Source: Actinomadura chibensis NBRC 106107
Lineage (GTDB): Bacteria > Actinomycetota > Actinomycetes > Streptosporangiales > Streptosporangiaceae
Length of the DNA: 64,000 bases
Direction: 5' to 3'
Assembly: GCF_001552135.1 (NCBI RefSeq)
Contig: NZ_BCQP01000042.1
Coordinates: 59,143-123,142, forward strand
Within the stretch, counting starts at the first letter, position 1, and every line of letters starts with the position of its first letter. A program made the translations under genes and the position numbers. This document shows positions 56,280 through 64,000 of this stretch, piece by piece. The notes under the pieces are model-generated. The model did not search any database, was not told where the DNA came from, and was given only the letters and a program-made list of their open reading frames with translations.

Positions 56280-57740
56280 TCAGGTGTCGCGGAGGGTCTC
56301 GCCGAAGGCGGGGCTGATGCGGTGCCGGGACCAGCCGAGGTAGAGGGCGGCGCCGGCGGCGCCCACGGCGGCGAGGGTGATCACCATGCTCCACTCGATG
56401 TACCAGGCGTCGCCGGTGTCGCGCGGCCAGACGATGTTGACCGTCTGGACGGCCAGCCACACCGCCGCCGCGTACGTCACCGGGCCGCTGAACCGGCCGA
56501 GGCTGAACGAGCCGGGCCGCCACCGGCCGCGCAGGTGCTGGAGCGCCGCGCCCCACACCGGCAGCCCGAACGCCACGTAGAACCCGACCGTCGTGAAGTT
56601 GACCAGCACCGAGTACAGCTTCGACCCGGAGAGGAGCACGAACACGGCCGCGCCCACCGCCGTCAGCAGGATCGCCGGGACGGGCAGCCGCTCCGGCCCG
56701 GCGAGCCGTCCGAGGACGCCGGATCCGGGCAGCGCCTTGTCCCGCGCCGACGCCCAGATCACCCGGGACACCGCCGCCTGGACGGCCAGGAAGCTCGCCA
56801 GGAACCCGATCACGAACATGACGAGCAGCGGACGTCCGATGGACGACCCGAAGTGGTACACGAGCGTGTCGCTGACCGGGTCGGCGACGCCGCCGCCCAT
56901 CACCTTCGGCAGGTCCGGGATCGCGAGGATCAGCCCGGCCGCCGAGTACATGACGATGATCCCGACCGCCAGCAGCGCGAAGATCAGCGCCTTCGGCACC
57001 TCCCGCTCGGGGTGCTCCACCTCCTCGGCGATCGCGCCCGCCGACTCGAACCCGACGAACGACCAGCCGACGAACGCGGCGGCCGCGAGCATCGGGCCCG
57101 CGAGCCAGCCGCCGCTTCCGGCCGTCCCGGCGCCGTCCAGCAGGAAGCCGAACGAGTGCTCCCGGTAGAACAGCAGCAGGACGGTCCCGAGCCCCACGGA
57201 CGCGAGCACCTCGCAGACCAGGCTCGCCACGACGAGGATCTTCAGCGTCCGGCGGCCGACGATGTTGGCGAGGCTGCCGAGCGCGAGGATCGCGAGGGCC
57301 GTGCCCATCGTCGCCGCCTTGCCGGGCGAGTCCACCCCGACGGCCTGGAGCAGGAAGCCCGCCGCGCCGTACGACAGCGTGGACAGCGCGATCGTCAGCC
57401 CCCACATGTACGCCCAGGCCGCGAACCAGCCCGCGCCGGGCCCGCGCACGTGCCGGGCCCACTGGTAGACGCTGCCCTCGTACGGCCAGCGGGACGCCAG
57501 CTCGCCGAACACGCAGGCGACCAGCAGTTGCCCGCCGAGGACGATCGGGAACGCCCACCAGAACGCGGGCCCGGCCGCCAGCAGCCCCAGCGTGAAGATC
57601 GCGTACAGCGCGACGATCGGGGACACGTCGGCGAACGCGAGCGCGGTCGCCGACCGCAGGTCGAACCCCTTGCGGAGGGTGTGCGGGTGCTCGGCGGCGC
57701 TCGGCGCGCCGCCCGCCTTCTCGTTACTGGACGTGGTCAT
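56280..57740 (-). CDS. APC-family amino acid/polyamine permease
   Basis: A 486-aa permease with 12 hydrophobic helices: ATALAFADVSPIVALYAIFT near the N-terminus, FVGWSFVGFESAGAIAEEVE (the family's conserved F-E loop), and ASARDKALPGSGVLGRL. ATG 57740 overlaps the deacetylase stop by 4 bp. It is the last gene of the five-gene operon and probably imports agmatine, a polyamine or another guanidino compound degraded by the enzymes upstream. Confidence 0.92.
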   Translation of the reverse strand: MTTSSNEKAGGAPSAAEHPHTLRKGFDLRSATALAFADVSPIVALYAIFTLGLLAAGPAFWWAFPIVLGGQLLVACVFGELASRWPYEGSVYQWARHVRGPGAGWFAAWAYMWGLTIALSTLSYGAAGFLLQAVGVDSPGKAATMGTALAILALGSLANIVGRRTLKILVVASLVCEVLASVGLGTVLLLFYREHSFGFLLDGAGTAGSGGWLAGPMLAAAAFVGWSFVGFESAGAIAEEVEHPEREVPKALIFALLAVGIIVMYSAAGLILAIPDLPKVMGGGVADPVSDTLVYHFGSSIGRPLLVMFVIGFLASFLAVQAAVSRVIWASARDKALPGSGVLGRLAGPERLPVPAILLTAVGAAVFVLLSGSKLYSVLVNFTTVGFYVAFGLPVWGAALQHLRGRWRPGSFSLGRFSGPVTYAAAVWLAVQTVNIVWPRDTGDAWYIEWSMVITLAAVGAAGAALYLGWSRHRISPAFGETLRDT

Positions 57741-58663
57741 CGCGACCCCTTGCGGTCGTCGTCCGAGAGGTGGTCGGACGTGGGCGGCGGCGGGAGGCGG
57801 CGCGGAGGCAGGGCGAGGGAGCGGACGTGCCGGGCGATGTCGCCGAGCGGGGCCAGCCAGACGTCCGGGCAGGACGCGGCGTGCTCGATCAGCCCCTCCA
57901 GCGCGGCGGCGCGGCCGGGACGCCCGGACAGGAACGGATGCGCGGTGAGGACGAAGCAGCCGCCCTCGGCGCGCAGCGCCTCGAACTCGTCCCGCCACAT
58001 CCCGGCGGCCTTCGCCGGGCTCTCGATCAGGCCCGTCCCGGAGACGCCGGGGATGAAGCAGTACTGCTCCCAGTCGTCCAGCCCCCAGTGGACGGGGATC
58101 TCGACGAGGGACGCGCCGCCGCCCGCGTCCAGCTCGTACGGGACGTCGGCGTCCATGAGGCTCGTGTCGTAGAGGAACCCGCGCTCGGCCAGCAGCCGCG
58201 GCGAGGCGTGGGTCAGCTCCCACATGGGCGCGCGGTAGCCGTCCGGGCGGACGCCCGCGACCTCGGCCAGGGCGTCGAGGCCGCGGTCGAGGATGTCGGC
58301 CTCCGTCCGCTCGTCGACGGGGCCGGACGGCCCGATGAGGGTCTCGTGCAGGTAGCCGTGGTGGGCGATCTCGTGGCCGCCGTCGACGATCGCGCGGACG
58401 GCGTCCGGGTGCCGGTGCGCGGTGAACCCCGGGACGAAGAACGTCGCCCGCACCCCGTGCCGCGCGAGGATCCGCAGCAGCCGGGGCAGCCCGGTGAGCG
58501 GCCCGTACGCCTGGTGGCTGAGGACGCTCGGCCGCAGGGCGGTGCCCGGGTCGGCGCCCAGCACGGCCGACTCGGCGTCCACGTCGAACGTGAACGACGC
58601 CGCCGACGTCGCCGCCCCCGGCCAGCGGACCGGGTCGGCGGGGCGCGTCCCGGCCGGTGTCAT
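57737..58663 (-). CDS. CE4-type polysaccharide deacetylase-like enzyme
   Basis: A 308-aa deacetylase with the NodB/CE4 fold: SFTFDVDAESAV with the catalytic Asp pair, GHEIAHHGYLHE with the metal His residues, RAPMWELTHA and VLTAHPFLSG. No signal peptide is present, so it acts inside the cell, on a small N-acyl compound rather than on cell wall. It resembles the PuuE/HpPgdA-like group. Both ends overlap its neighbours by 4 bp, so it is part of the ureohydrolase operon. Confidence 0.88.
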   Translation of the reverse strand: MTPAGTRPADPVRWPGAATSAASFTFDVDAESAVLGADPGTALRPSVLSHQAYGPLTGLPRLLRILARHGVRATFFVPGFTAHRHPDAVRAIVDGGHEIAHHGYLHETLIGPSGPVDERTEADILDRGLDALAEVAGVRPDGYRAPMWELTHASPRLLAERGFLYDTSLMDADVPYELDAGGGASLVEIPVHWGLDDWEQYCFIPGVSGTGLIESPAKAAGMWRDEFEALRAEGGCFVLTAHPFLSGRPGRAAALEGLIEHAASCPDVWLAPLGDIARHVRSLALPPRRLPPPPTSDHLSDDDRKGSR

Positions 58664-59601
58664 GGTCGGTCCTTCGCCAGCAGGCTGAGGATCTCGTAGA
58701 CGACCGTGGCCGCCGCGATGGACGTGATCTCGGCGTGGTCGTAGGCGGGCGCGACCTCCACGACGTCCGCGCCGACGATCCGCAGGCCCGCGAGCCCGCG
58801 CAGGATCGACAGCAGCTCCCGGCTGGTCAGGCCGCCGCTGTCGGGCGTCCCGGTGCCCGGCGCGTAGGCGGGGTCGAGGACGTCGATGTCGATCGACAGG
58901 TAGACCGGCGCGTCCTGGACGCGGGCCCTGATCCGCTCGGCGACGCCCGCCGTCCCGAGGCCCTCCACCTCCGCGCAGTGGACGATCGTGAACCCGAACC
59001 GGGCGTCGTCCACCAGGTCCCGCGGGTCGTAGAGGGGCCCGCGGATGCCCGCGTGGACGCTCGCGTCCCGCATCAGCAGCCCCTCCTCGGCGGCGCGCCG
59101 GAACGGGGTGCCGTGCGTGTACGGCTCGCCGAAGTAGGTGTCCCAGGTGTCGAGGTGCGCGTCGAAGTGGACGAGCGCGACCGGCCCGTGCAGCGCGTGC
59201 GCGGCCCGCAGCGCGGGGAGCGCGATCGTGTGGTCGCCGCCGATCGCGACGGCGCGGGCGCCGTCCCCGGTCAGGTCCCGCAGGCCCGACTCCACGTGGG
59301 TGATCGCCGCGCCGATGTCGAACGGGTTGCAGGAGATGTCCCCGGCGTCCACGACCTGCATGGACTTGAACGGCAGGACGTCCAGCGCCGGGTTGTAGGG
59401 CTTGAGCAGCCGCGACCCCTGCCGCACCGCCGCCGGGCCGAACCGCGCGCCCGGACGGTACGACACGCCGGCGTCGAACGGCACGCCGACGATCGCCACG
59501 TCGTGGCGGGGGACGTCGGCGCGGGCGGGGAGCCGTGCGAACGTGGCCGGGCCCGCGAACCTCGGGACCTCCAGCGCGTTGACCTGTCCGACCGGCTCCA
59601 T
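58660..59601 (-). CDS. speB: Agmatinase-family ureohydrolase
   Basis: A 313-aa ureohydrolase that would cut agmatine (or another guanidino compound) to an amine and urea. The two manganese motifs are GGDHTIALP and HFDAHLDTW, plus DIDVLDPAYAPGTGTPDSGG; all the metal ligands are present. The N-terminal VGVPFDAGVSYRPGARFGP is typical of agmatinase. ATG 59601 follows AAAGGACAT. It overlaps the deacetylase start by 4 bp. Guanidinobutyrase or guanidinopropionase activity cannot be excluded. Confidence 0.9.
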   Translation of the reverse strand: MEPVGQVNALEVPRFAGPATFARLPARADVPRHDVAIVGVPFDAGVSYRPGARFGPAAVRQGSRLLKPYNPALDVLPFKSMQVVDAGDISCNPFDIGAAITHVESGLRDLTGDGARAVAIGGDHTIALPALRAAHALHGPVALVHFDAHLDTWDTYFGEPYTHGTPFRRAAEEGLLMRDASVHAGIRGPLYDPRDLVDDARFGFTIVHCAEVEGLGTAGVAERIRARVQDAPVYLSIDIDVLDPAYAPGTGTPDSGGLTSRELLSILRGLAGLRIVGADVVEVAPAYDHAEITSIAAATVVYEILSLLAKDRP

Positions 59602-59664
59602 CGATGTCCTTTCGCGGGGGTTGCTGAAAAAAGGGGTCGCTGTGTGTGAGGGGTTAGTCGCAGG

Positions 59665-60411
59665 TTAGGCGCGGGATCGGGTGGTACCGCCGTTGACGTG
59701 CAAAATCTGGCCGACGAGGGTCGGCAGCCGGTCGTCGGCGAGCAGCGCGATCGCCGCCGCGACCTCCTCCGGCGCGGCGATCCGGCCGAGCGGGACGCGG
59801 GCCGCGTACCGGTCGCGGATCTCGTCCAGGGTGACCCCGGCGGCCTTCGCGTCCACTTCGAGCTGCGGGGTGTCGATCACGCTCGGCGCGACCGCGTTGA
59901 CCGCGATGCCGAGCGGGCCGAGCTCGCGGCCGAGCGACTTGGTGAGCGCGATCATCCCGGCCTTGGACGCGGAGTACGCGGTCGCCTCCGGCCAGCCGAT
60001 CAGCCCCCACTCCGACGAGACGAGCACCATCCGGCCGCCGCCGCGCTCGACCATCCCGGGCAGGACGGCCTGCGCGCAGGCGAACGTCCCGCCGAGGTTG
60101 ACGTCGACGATCCGCCACCAGTCGTCCGGGTCGTGCGCGGCGAACGGCGCCATGGTCATGTAGGCGGCGCCCGCGACGAGGACGCCGACGTGCTCGCCGG
60201 TCCGCTGCTCGACGTCGGCCACCATCGCCTCGACGGCCTCGGGGTCGGCGACGTCGGCGGGCGCGGCGACGCCGTCCAGCTCGGCGGCGAGGGCCGCCAC
60301 GCTCCGGTCGGGATGGTCGTTCAGCGCCACGAGGTGGCCGTCGGCGGCGAGCCGCCGGGCGACCGCCGCGCCGAGCCCGCCGCCCGCGCCCGTGATCAGC
60401 GCCACCGCCAT
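59665..60411 (-). CDS. SDR-family oxidoreductase 2
   Basis: A 248-aa short-chain dehydrogenase: the nucleotide motif TGAGGGLG, the Ser-Tyr-Lys triad in VLVSSEWGLIGWPEATAYSA SKAGMIAL (Tyr in AYSASK), and VNAVAPSVIDTPQL. ATG 60411 directly follows the stop of SDR 1. The neighbouring genes suggest it oxidises or reduces an intermediate of amine catabolism. The substrate is unknown. Confidence 0.9.
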   Translation of the reverse strand: MAVALITGAGGGLGAAVARRLAADGHLVALNDHPDRSVAALAAELDGVAAPADVADPEAVEAMVADVEQRTGEHVGVLVAGAAYMTMAPFAAHDPDDWWRIVDVNLGGTFACAQAVLPGMVERGGGRMVLVSSEWGLIGWPEATAYSASKAGMIALTKSLGRELGPLGIAVNAVAPSVIDTPQLEVDAKAAGVTLDEIRDRYAARVPLGRIAAPEEVAAAIALLADDRLPTLVGQILHVNGGTTRSRA

Positions 60412-61119
60412 CTAGATCACCGCCCCGGCGTTGGGGGACAGGATCTCGCCCGCGCAGAACGTCCCGTCCTCGACCAGGTAGGCGGCGGTGAGCGCGACCT
60501 CCGCGGGGGACGTCAGCCGTCCCGCCGGAAGGGTCTGCAGGTAGGACGCCTTGCGCCAGGACGAGTCGGGCGGCAGCAGCGGCGTGTCGGTCGGGCCGGG
60601 CGCCACCGCGTTCACCCGCACCCCGGACGGCCCGAGCTCGGCCGCCAGCGACCGGACGAACCCGATCACCGCGCCCTTGGCCGCCGCGTAGTGCGCTTCG
60701 GCGTCGCCGCCGCCGATCGCCAGCTCGGAGGTGACCGCGACGACCGCGCCGTCGCGCCGCTCCACCATGCCCGGCGTCACGGCCCGGCACACGTTCACCA
60801 CGCCGCCGAGGTGGACGCGCAGCATGCGCCGCCACTCCGGCCACGCGATGTCCGACACCGGGACGATCGCGTAGTGCCCGGCCGCGCACAGCGCCGCCCC
60901 GATCGGGCCGAGCTCCCGCTCGATCCGCCGGACGGCGGCGCCCACCTGCGCGGGGTCGGACACGTCCACGCCCACCGAGTGGTCGGCGTCCGGCGCGGGG
61001 CTGAGGTCGAGCCCGGCGGTCGTCCAGCCGCGCCCGGACATCTCGCGCACCATCGCGGCGCCGATCCCGCTCGCCGCCCCCGTGACGAGCGCGACCCGGC
61101 GCTCCGGTCGTTCCGGCAT
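60412..61119 (-). CDS. SDR-family oxidoreductase 1
   Basis: A 235-aa short-chain dehydrogenase: TGAASGIGAAMVREM, the catalytic motif AHYAAAKGAVIGFVRSL and VNAVAPGPTDTPLL. ATG 61119 has a strong GGAGGTCCC site and is the first gene of the operon after the divergent PucR gene. Its stop abuts the ATG of SDR 2. The two SDRs are related and were probably duplicated. Confidence 0.9.
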   Translation of the reverse strand: MPERPERRVALVTGAASGIGAAMVREMSGRGWTTAGLDLSPAPDADHSVGVDVSDPAQVGAAVRRIERELGPIGAALCAAGHYAIVPVSDIAWPEWRRMLRVHLGGVVNVCRAVTPGMVERRDGAVVAVTSELAIGGGDAEAHYAAAKGAVIGFVRSLAAELGPSGVRVNAVAPGPTDTPLLPPDSSWRKASYLQTLPAGRLTSPAEVALTAAYLVEDGTFCAGEILSPNAGAVI

Positions 61120-61210
61120 GGGACCTCCGCTCCGCTCGGCATTCCCCTGACGGGGAGGAACTCCCAGGCAAACGCGCCATAACGGTGGGTGACAAGGGAG
61201 ACGGCGATTT

Positions 61211-61279
61211 CTTGGCCGAACGCACCGCGGGGCACCCGAATGGTCGTGCTCTTCTCCAAAACTCGTGTCCTTGCCCAAA
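61211..61279. promoter_or_regulatory. Three CTT-N2-CC direct repeats in the PucR/SDR divergent region
   Basis: CTTGGCCGAA (61211-61220), CTTCTCCAAA (61251-61260) and CTTGCCCAAA (61270-61279) share a CTT-N2/3-CC-[GA]AA pattern. They lie between the SDR operon start at 61119 and PucR at 61332 and may be regulator-binding sites; the similarity is modest. Confidence 0.35.
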
Positions 61280-61331
61280 AGACGGCGACGCGCCGCCGTC
61301 CGCGCGCGTCCCGGGGTGAGAGGCTGAGGCC

Positions 61332-62393
61332 GTGACCAGCGATCCGACGGTGCTGCGCCTCACGGTCCGGCAGCTCTTGGAGATGCCGCGGTTCCGGCTG
61401 CGGCTGGTCGCCGGGGCGGACGGCCTGGACCGGCCGATCCGCTGGGCGCACTCGACCGAGCTGCTCGACCCCGGGCCCTACCTGCGCGGGAACGAGATCG
61501 TCCTGACGGTCGGCGCGGCGCTGCGGGACGCCGCCGCCTGCGCGTCGTTCGCCGGGTCCGTCAAGGCGAGCCGCGGCGCCGCGATCGGCTACGGGATCGG
61601 CGACGTCACCGACGCCGCGCCCGCCGACCTGCGCGAGGTCTGCGACCGGCTCGGCCTGCCGCTCCTCGAAGTGCCGCCCGAGGTCCCGTTCCTGAGCTTC
61701 ACCGAGTGGTTCGCCGAACGGCTCGCCGCCGGGCGGGACGAGCGGCACGAGCGCGAGGAGACCGGACGCCTCCTCCGCATGGTGGGGGAGGGGCTCGCCT
61801 CCGTGGAGGTGCTCCGCCCCCGGATCGACGACGCGGGCCTCGACCCCGCGGCGCTCCTCGCGGTCGCGATGCCGCCGCCCGAGGAGGACCTGCCCGGCGT
61901 CCTCGGCGTGGACGGCGACACCGCCATCCTGATCACCGACGGGGACGGCGGCTGGCCGGAGCCCGCGGGCATCGGCAGCCCCGGACCGCTCGACCACCTC
62001 CCGCTGTCGCTGACCGAGAGCCTCGCCGCGCTGGACGCCGCGCGCCGCACCGGCGGCGTCGTCCACGCCGCCGACCTCGCCACCTTCCAGGCCCTGCTCG
62101 GCCGCCTCGACCAGGACCAGCTCGCCCCGTTCATCGACCAGATCGCGCGCCCGCTGGCCGACTACGACGACGCGCACGGGACCCGCCTGGTCGAGACGCT
62201 CCGCACGTTCCTCGACAAGGGCGGCGCGGTCGGCGCCACGTCCCGCGCCCTCTACCTGCACCCGAACACGCTGCGCCACCGGCTGTCCCGGATCGAGGCG
62301 CTCACCGGCCGCAACCCGCTCCAGTTCGAGGACCGGGTGGCGCTCGCCATCGCGACCTGGTCGGTGAGCAGGCGCGGCGCCTCCCCGTCCTGA
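61332..62393 (+). CDS. PucR-family transcriptional regulator
   Basis: A 353-aa PucR regulator. The N-terminal PucR domain starts LTVRQLLEMPRFRLRLVAGA and contains RPIRWAHSTELLDPGPYLRG; the C-terminal helix-turn-helix (HTH_30) is ATSRALYLHPNTLRHRLSRI, preceded by LVETLRTFLDKGG. GTG 61332 has a GAGGC site. It is divergent from the SDR/agmatinase operon; PucR proteins usually activate catabolic genes for nitrogen compounds. Confidence 0.93.
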   Translation: MTSDPTVLRLTVRQLLEMPRFRLRLVAGADGLDRPIRWAHSTELLDPGPYLRGNEIVLTVGAALRDAAACASFAGSVKASRGAAIGYGIGDVTDAAPADLREVCDRLGLPLLEVPPEVPFLSFTEWFAERLAAGRDERHEREETGRLLRMVGEGLASVEVLRPRIDDAGLDPAALLAVAMPPPEEDLPGVLGVDGDTAILITDGDGGWPEPAGIGSPGPLDHLPLSLTESLAALDAARRTGGVVHAADLATFQALLGRLDQDQLAPFIDQIARPLADYDDAHGTRLVETLRTFLDKGGAVGATSRALYLHPNTLRHRLSRIEALTGRNPLQFEDRVALAIATWSVSRRGASPS

Positions 62394-62894
62394 CACCGTC
62401 CTGGTGGTGGGGGGACGCGGCGCGCCATTCGGTTATCCGCGGGCGGCCGGGCAAAATCTCGCCGGGCGGGGCGCGCCCCATTTGTGATTACGGCCCGGGG
62501 TTCATGTACTTAGCGTGGTTAATTCGGATTTCTCGGATTTTGGATGGTTTGTCCCGAATGGCCGCGGCGTCGACCTGGTGAAATGCGGAGGCCGCCCGGC
62601 CGGCCATCGGTGAACGGACGGACGCGGCCGCGCGCGGCCGATTCCGGCCGTCCATGATCGGGGAGAAGGGGGCATCCCCTGGGTCTCGCTGGTCACGAGG
62701 GTCACAGCGGGTTCCCTGGGACGGGCACGCTGAGTATTCCTTAATGTCTCGAATGCGAATGTGGACAGGTCCAAATTCGACGTTCCTGACCCGCCGCCGG
62801 TGGACGGGTCTAGGTTTGTGGGCGTCGGGCGGCGGTCCCGAATGGCGGCGCCCGCACCGCGCATGCCCGTCCCGCCGAAAGGAGCGTCAGACCG
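62394..62894. other. Intergenic region before the methyltransferase gene
   Basis: No gene is accepted. 62500-62560 and 62740-62800 are AT-richer than their surroundings and may carry promoters. A GC-rich inverted repeat (GGCCGCGCGCGGCC near 62626-62639) could form a hairpin. The short open frame at 62654 has no coding character. Confidence 0.4.
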
Positions 62895-63695
62895 ATGACG
62901 GATGCCAGCCCCGGCCCGGAACAGGGTCCGGAGGCGAAGATCAACACTGACGTTCCCCAGTCGGCCCGGATCTGGAACTACTGGCTGGGCGGGACCGACA
63001 ACTACGAGGTCGACCGGATCGCGGGCGACCAGTACGTCGACCTCTACCCGGGCATCGTCGACATCGCCCGCGCCGGCCGCTACTTCATGGATCGCGCCAT
63101 CCGGTTCCTCGCCACCGAGCGCGGCATCCGCCAGTTCATGGACTGCGGGACCGGCCTGCCCACGCTCGACAACACCCACGAGATGGCCCAGCGCGCCGCC
63201 GCCGACGCGAAGGTCGTCTACGTCGACAACGACCCGCTGGTCCTCGCGCACGCCCGCGCCCTGATGGCCGAGGGGCGCACCGCCTACATCGACTGCGACC
63301 TGCACGACCCGAAGACGATCATGGACCGGGCGGCCGACCTGCTCGACCTGTCCGAGCCGGTCGGGCTGCTGATCATCGGCGTGCTCGGGCACATCGTCGA
63401 GGAGGGCGAGGCGTACGGGGTCGTCCGGGGGCTGATGGAGCCGCTGGCGTCCGGCAGCTACCTGATCCTGCACGACTCGACCGACCAGAACGAGCGGTTC
63501 AACGCGGCCCAGCGCGCCTACGACGCGACCGGCGCCATCCCGTTCCGGCTGCGCAGCCCCGAGTTCATCCGCGGCTACTTCGAGGGGCTGGAGATCGAGG
63601 AGCCCGGGCTCGTGACGAGCGGCGCGTGGCGTCCGGAGGTGGACGTCGAGGCCGCCCCGCTGCCGACGCTCTGCGCCGTCGCCCGCAAACCCTGA
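62895..63695 (+). CDS. SAM-dependent methyltransferase of the DUF574/Methyltransf_19 family
   Basis: A 266-aa methyltransferase very common in actinomycetes. It has the family's opening NTDVPQSARIWNYWLGGTDN and YEVDRIAGDQ, then the SAM-binding MDCGTGLPTLDNTHEMAQ and VVYVDNDPLVLAHARALM, and IIGVLGHIVEEGEAYGVVRG. GAAAGGAG precedes ATG 62895. The last codons and stop are part of a 16-bp tandem repeat. The substrate is unknown. An XRE regulator starts 180 bp downstream. Confidence 0.94.
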   Translation: MTDASPGPEQGPEAKINTDVPQSARIWNYWLGGTDNYEVDRIAGDQYVDLYPGIVDIARAGRYFMDRAIRFLATERGIRQFMDCGTGLPTLDNTHEMAQRAAADAKVVYVDNDPLVLAHARALMAEGRTAYIDCDLHDPKTIMDRAADLLDLSEPVGLLIIGVLGHIVEEGEAYGVVRGLMEPLASGSYLILHDSTDQNERFNAAQRAYDATGAIPFRLRSPEFIRGYFEGLEIEEPGLVTSGAWRPEVDVEAAPLPTLCAVARKP

Positions 63696-63728
63696 CGCCC
63701 GCAAACCCTGACGCCCGTAAAACCTGAC
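63681..63728. repeat. Three 16-bp tandem repeats over the methyltransferase stop
   Basis: GCCCGCAAACCCTGAC at 63681-63696 (containing the stop), 63697-63712, and a two-mismatch copy at 63713-63728. It extends the gene's end as non-coding repeats. Confidence 0.85.
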
Positions 63729-63874
63729 TCAGGGCGATCTCAGACCGCGCCGCCACACCGGCCGATCACCGGGCCGCCTTACTGAAAGGTAGCTCAACGT
63801 TCCGTCTTGGGCGCTGTGCGTGAAGGTTATAGTGAGGCGGTCGTCCCACGCCGATCCCCCAGAAGGAGTCCCCG

Positions 63875-64000
63875 TTGGCCTCCGTCGCGATCACCGGCAT
63901 GAGACGGTCCACAGGTCCCCAGGGCGGTGACCCGCTCGTCCCCCGGCTGCTGCTGGCCCGCCGCCTGCGTGAACTGCGCGAGGCGGCCGGGCTGAGCCGA
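63875..64000 (+). CDS. XRE-family helix-turn-helix regulator (cut by window end)
   Basis: Only the first 42 codons are inside the window. TTG 63875 follows AGAAGGAG at 7-nt spacing; the translation passes through an in-frame ATG (MRRSTGPQ) and reaches LLLARRLRELREAAGLSR, the start of an XRE helix-turn-helix like that of the regulator at 5778. It probably continues into a DUF5753 domain. An adjacent DUF397 partner beyond the window is expected but not seen. Confidence 0.75.
   Translation, partial: MASVAITGMRRSTGPQGGDPLVPRLLLARRLRELREAAGLSR

Noticed and set aside
1..64000. Integrated phage, transposon or genomic island
   Set aside because: No transposase, integrase, terminal inverted repeats or target duplications were found. 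Local AT-richness around 6-8 kb alone is not enough.

Overview
The window comes from a high-GC actinomycete chromosome. GC is very high, third codon positions are strongly GC-biased, GTG and TTG starts are common, and genes often overlap by four bases. Typical actinomycete families are present: XRE/DUF5753 regulators with DUF397 partners, an S-adenosyl methyltransferase of the DUF574 type, a Ser/Thr kinase with an extracellular tail, PucR and LuxR/NB-ARC regulators, and many TetR/ABC/VOC genes. A member of Streptosporangiales (for example Actinomadura) is a reasonable guess, but nothing here proves the genus. I saw no tRNA, rRNA, CRISPR array, transposase or phage structural gene.

Layout. 1-4.6 kb: end of an exopolysaccharide locus (DegT aminotransferase cut by the window edge, Wzz-type chain-length protein, LuxR-type response regulator, GalE epimerase). 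4.8-8.4 kb: a WhiJ/AbaA-like locus with an anti-sigma-type ATPase and a coupled 119-aa protein, divergent from an XRE regulator that is followed by six tandem DUF397 genes, four of which carry an extra half-domain. 8.5-16.3 kb: secreted carboxylesterase with divergent TetR, secreted DUF4360 protein, CadD-like transporter, Ser/Thr kinase, a membrane protein and a secreted peptidoglycan-binding protein. 16.3-23.9 kb: an ECF sigma factor coupled to an HD-domain protein, several TetR units, an MBL hydrolase, a LysE exporter, and a TetR/MFS/sphingosine-1-phosphate-lyase-like operon.

23.9-40.9 kb: D,D-carboxypeptidase, CBS protein, class V aminotransferase, an ABC exporter behind a SoxR/MerR-type promoter, a tightly overlapping VOC/ArsR/ABC ATPase/ABC permease operon with twin palindromes, a 24-bp minisatellite, a 777-aa NB-ARC/LuxR regulator, a PAP2-family protein lacking its conserved catalytic His, and an HxlR/MFS divergent pair. 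40.9-45 kb: a sugar ABC importer with a ROK kinase, whose upstream promoter holds a DasR-like palindrome between -35 and -10. 45.3-47.1 kb: two tandem SRPBCC paralogues.

47.1-54.2 kb: a methyltransferase, then an unusual histidine kinase made of two fused kinase halves (the first has lost its phospho-acceptor His), a convergent response regulator, and a divergent ABC ATPase/FtsX exporter; together these look like an envelope-stress or peptide-efflux module. 54.2-64 kb: a DUF6183-like protein, AraC and VOC genes, and a five-gene operon (two SDRs, agmatinase-family ureohydrolase, CE4 deacetylase, APC permease) divergent from a PucR regulator. A DUF574 methyltransferase and the start of a second XRE regulator close the window.
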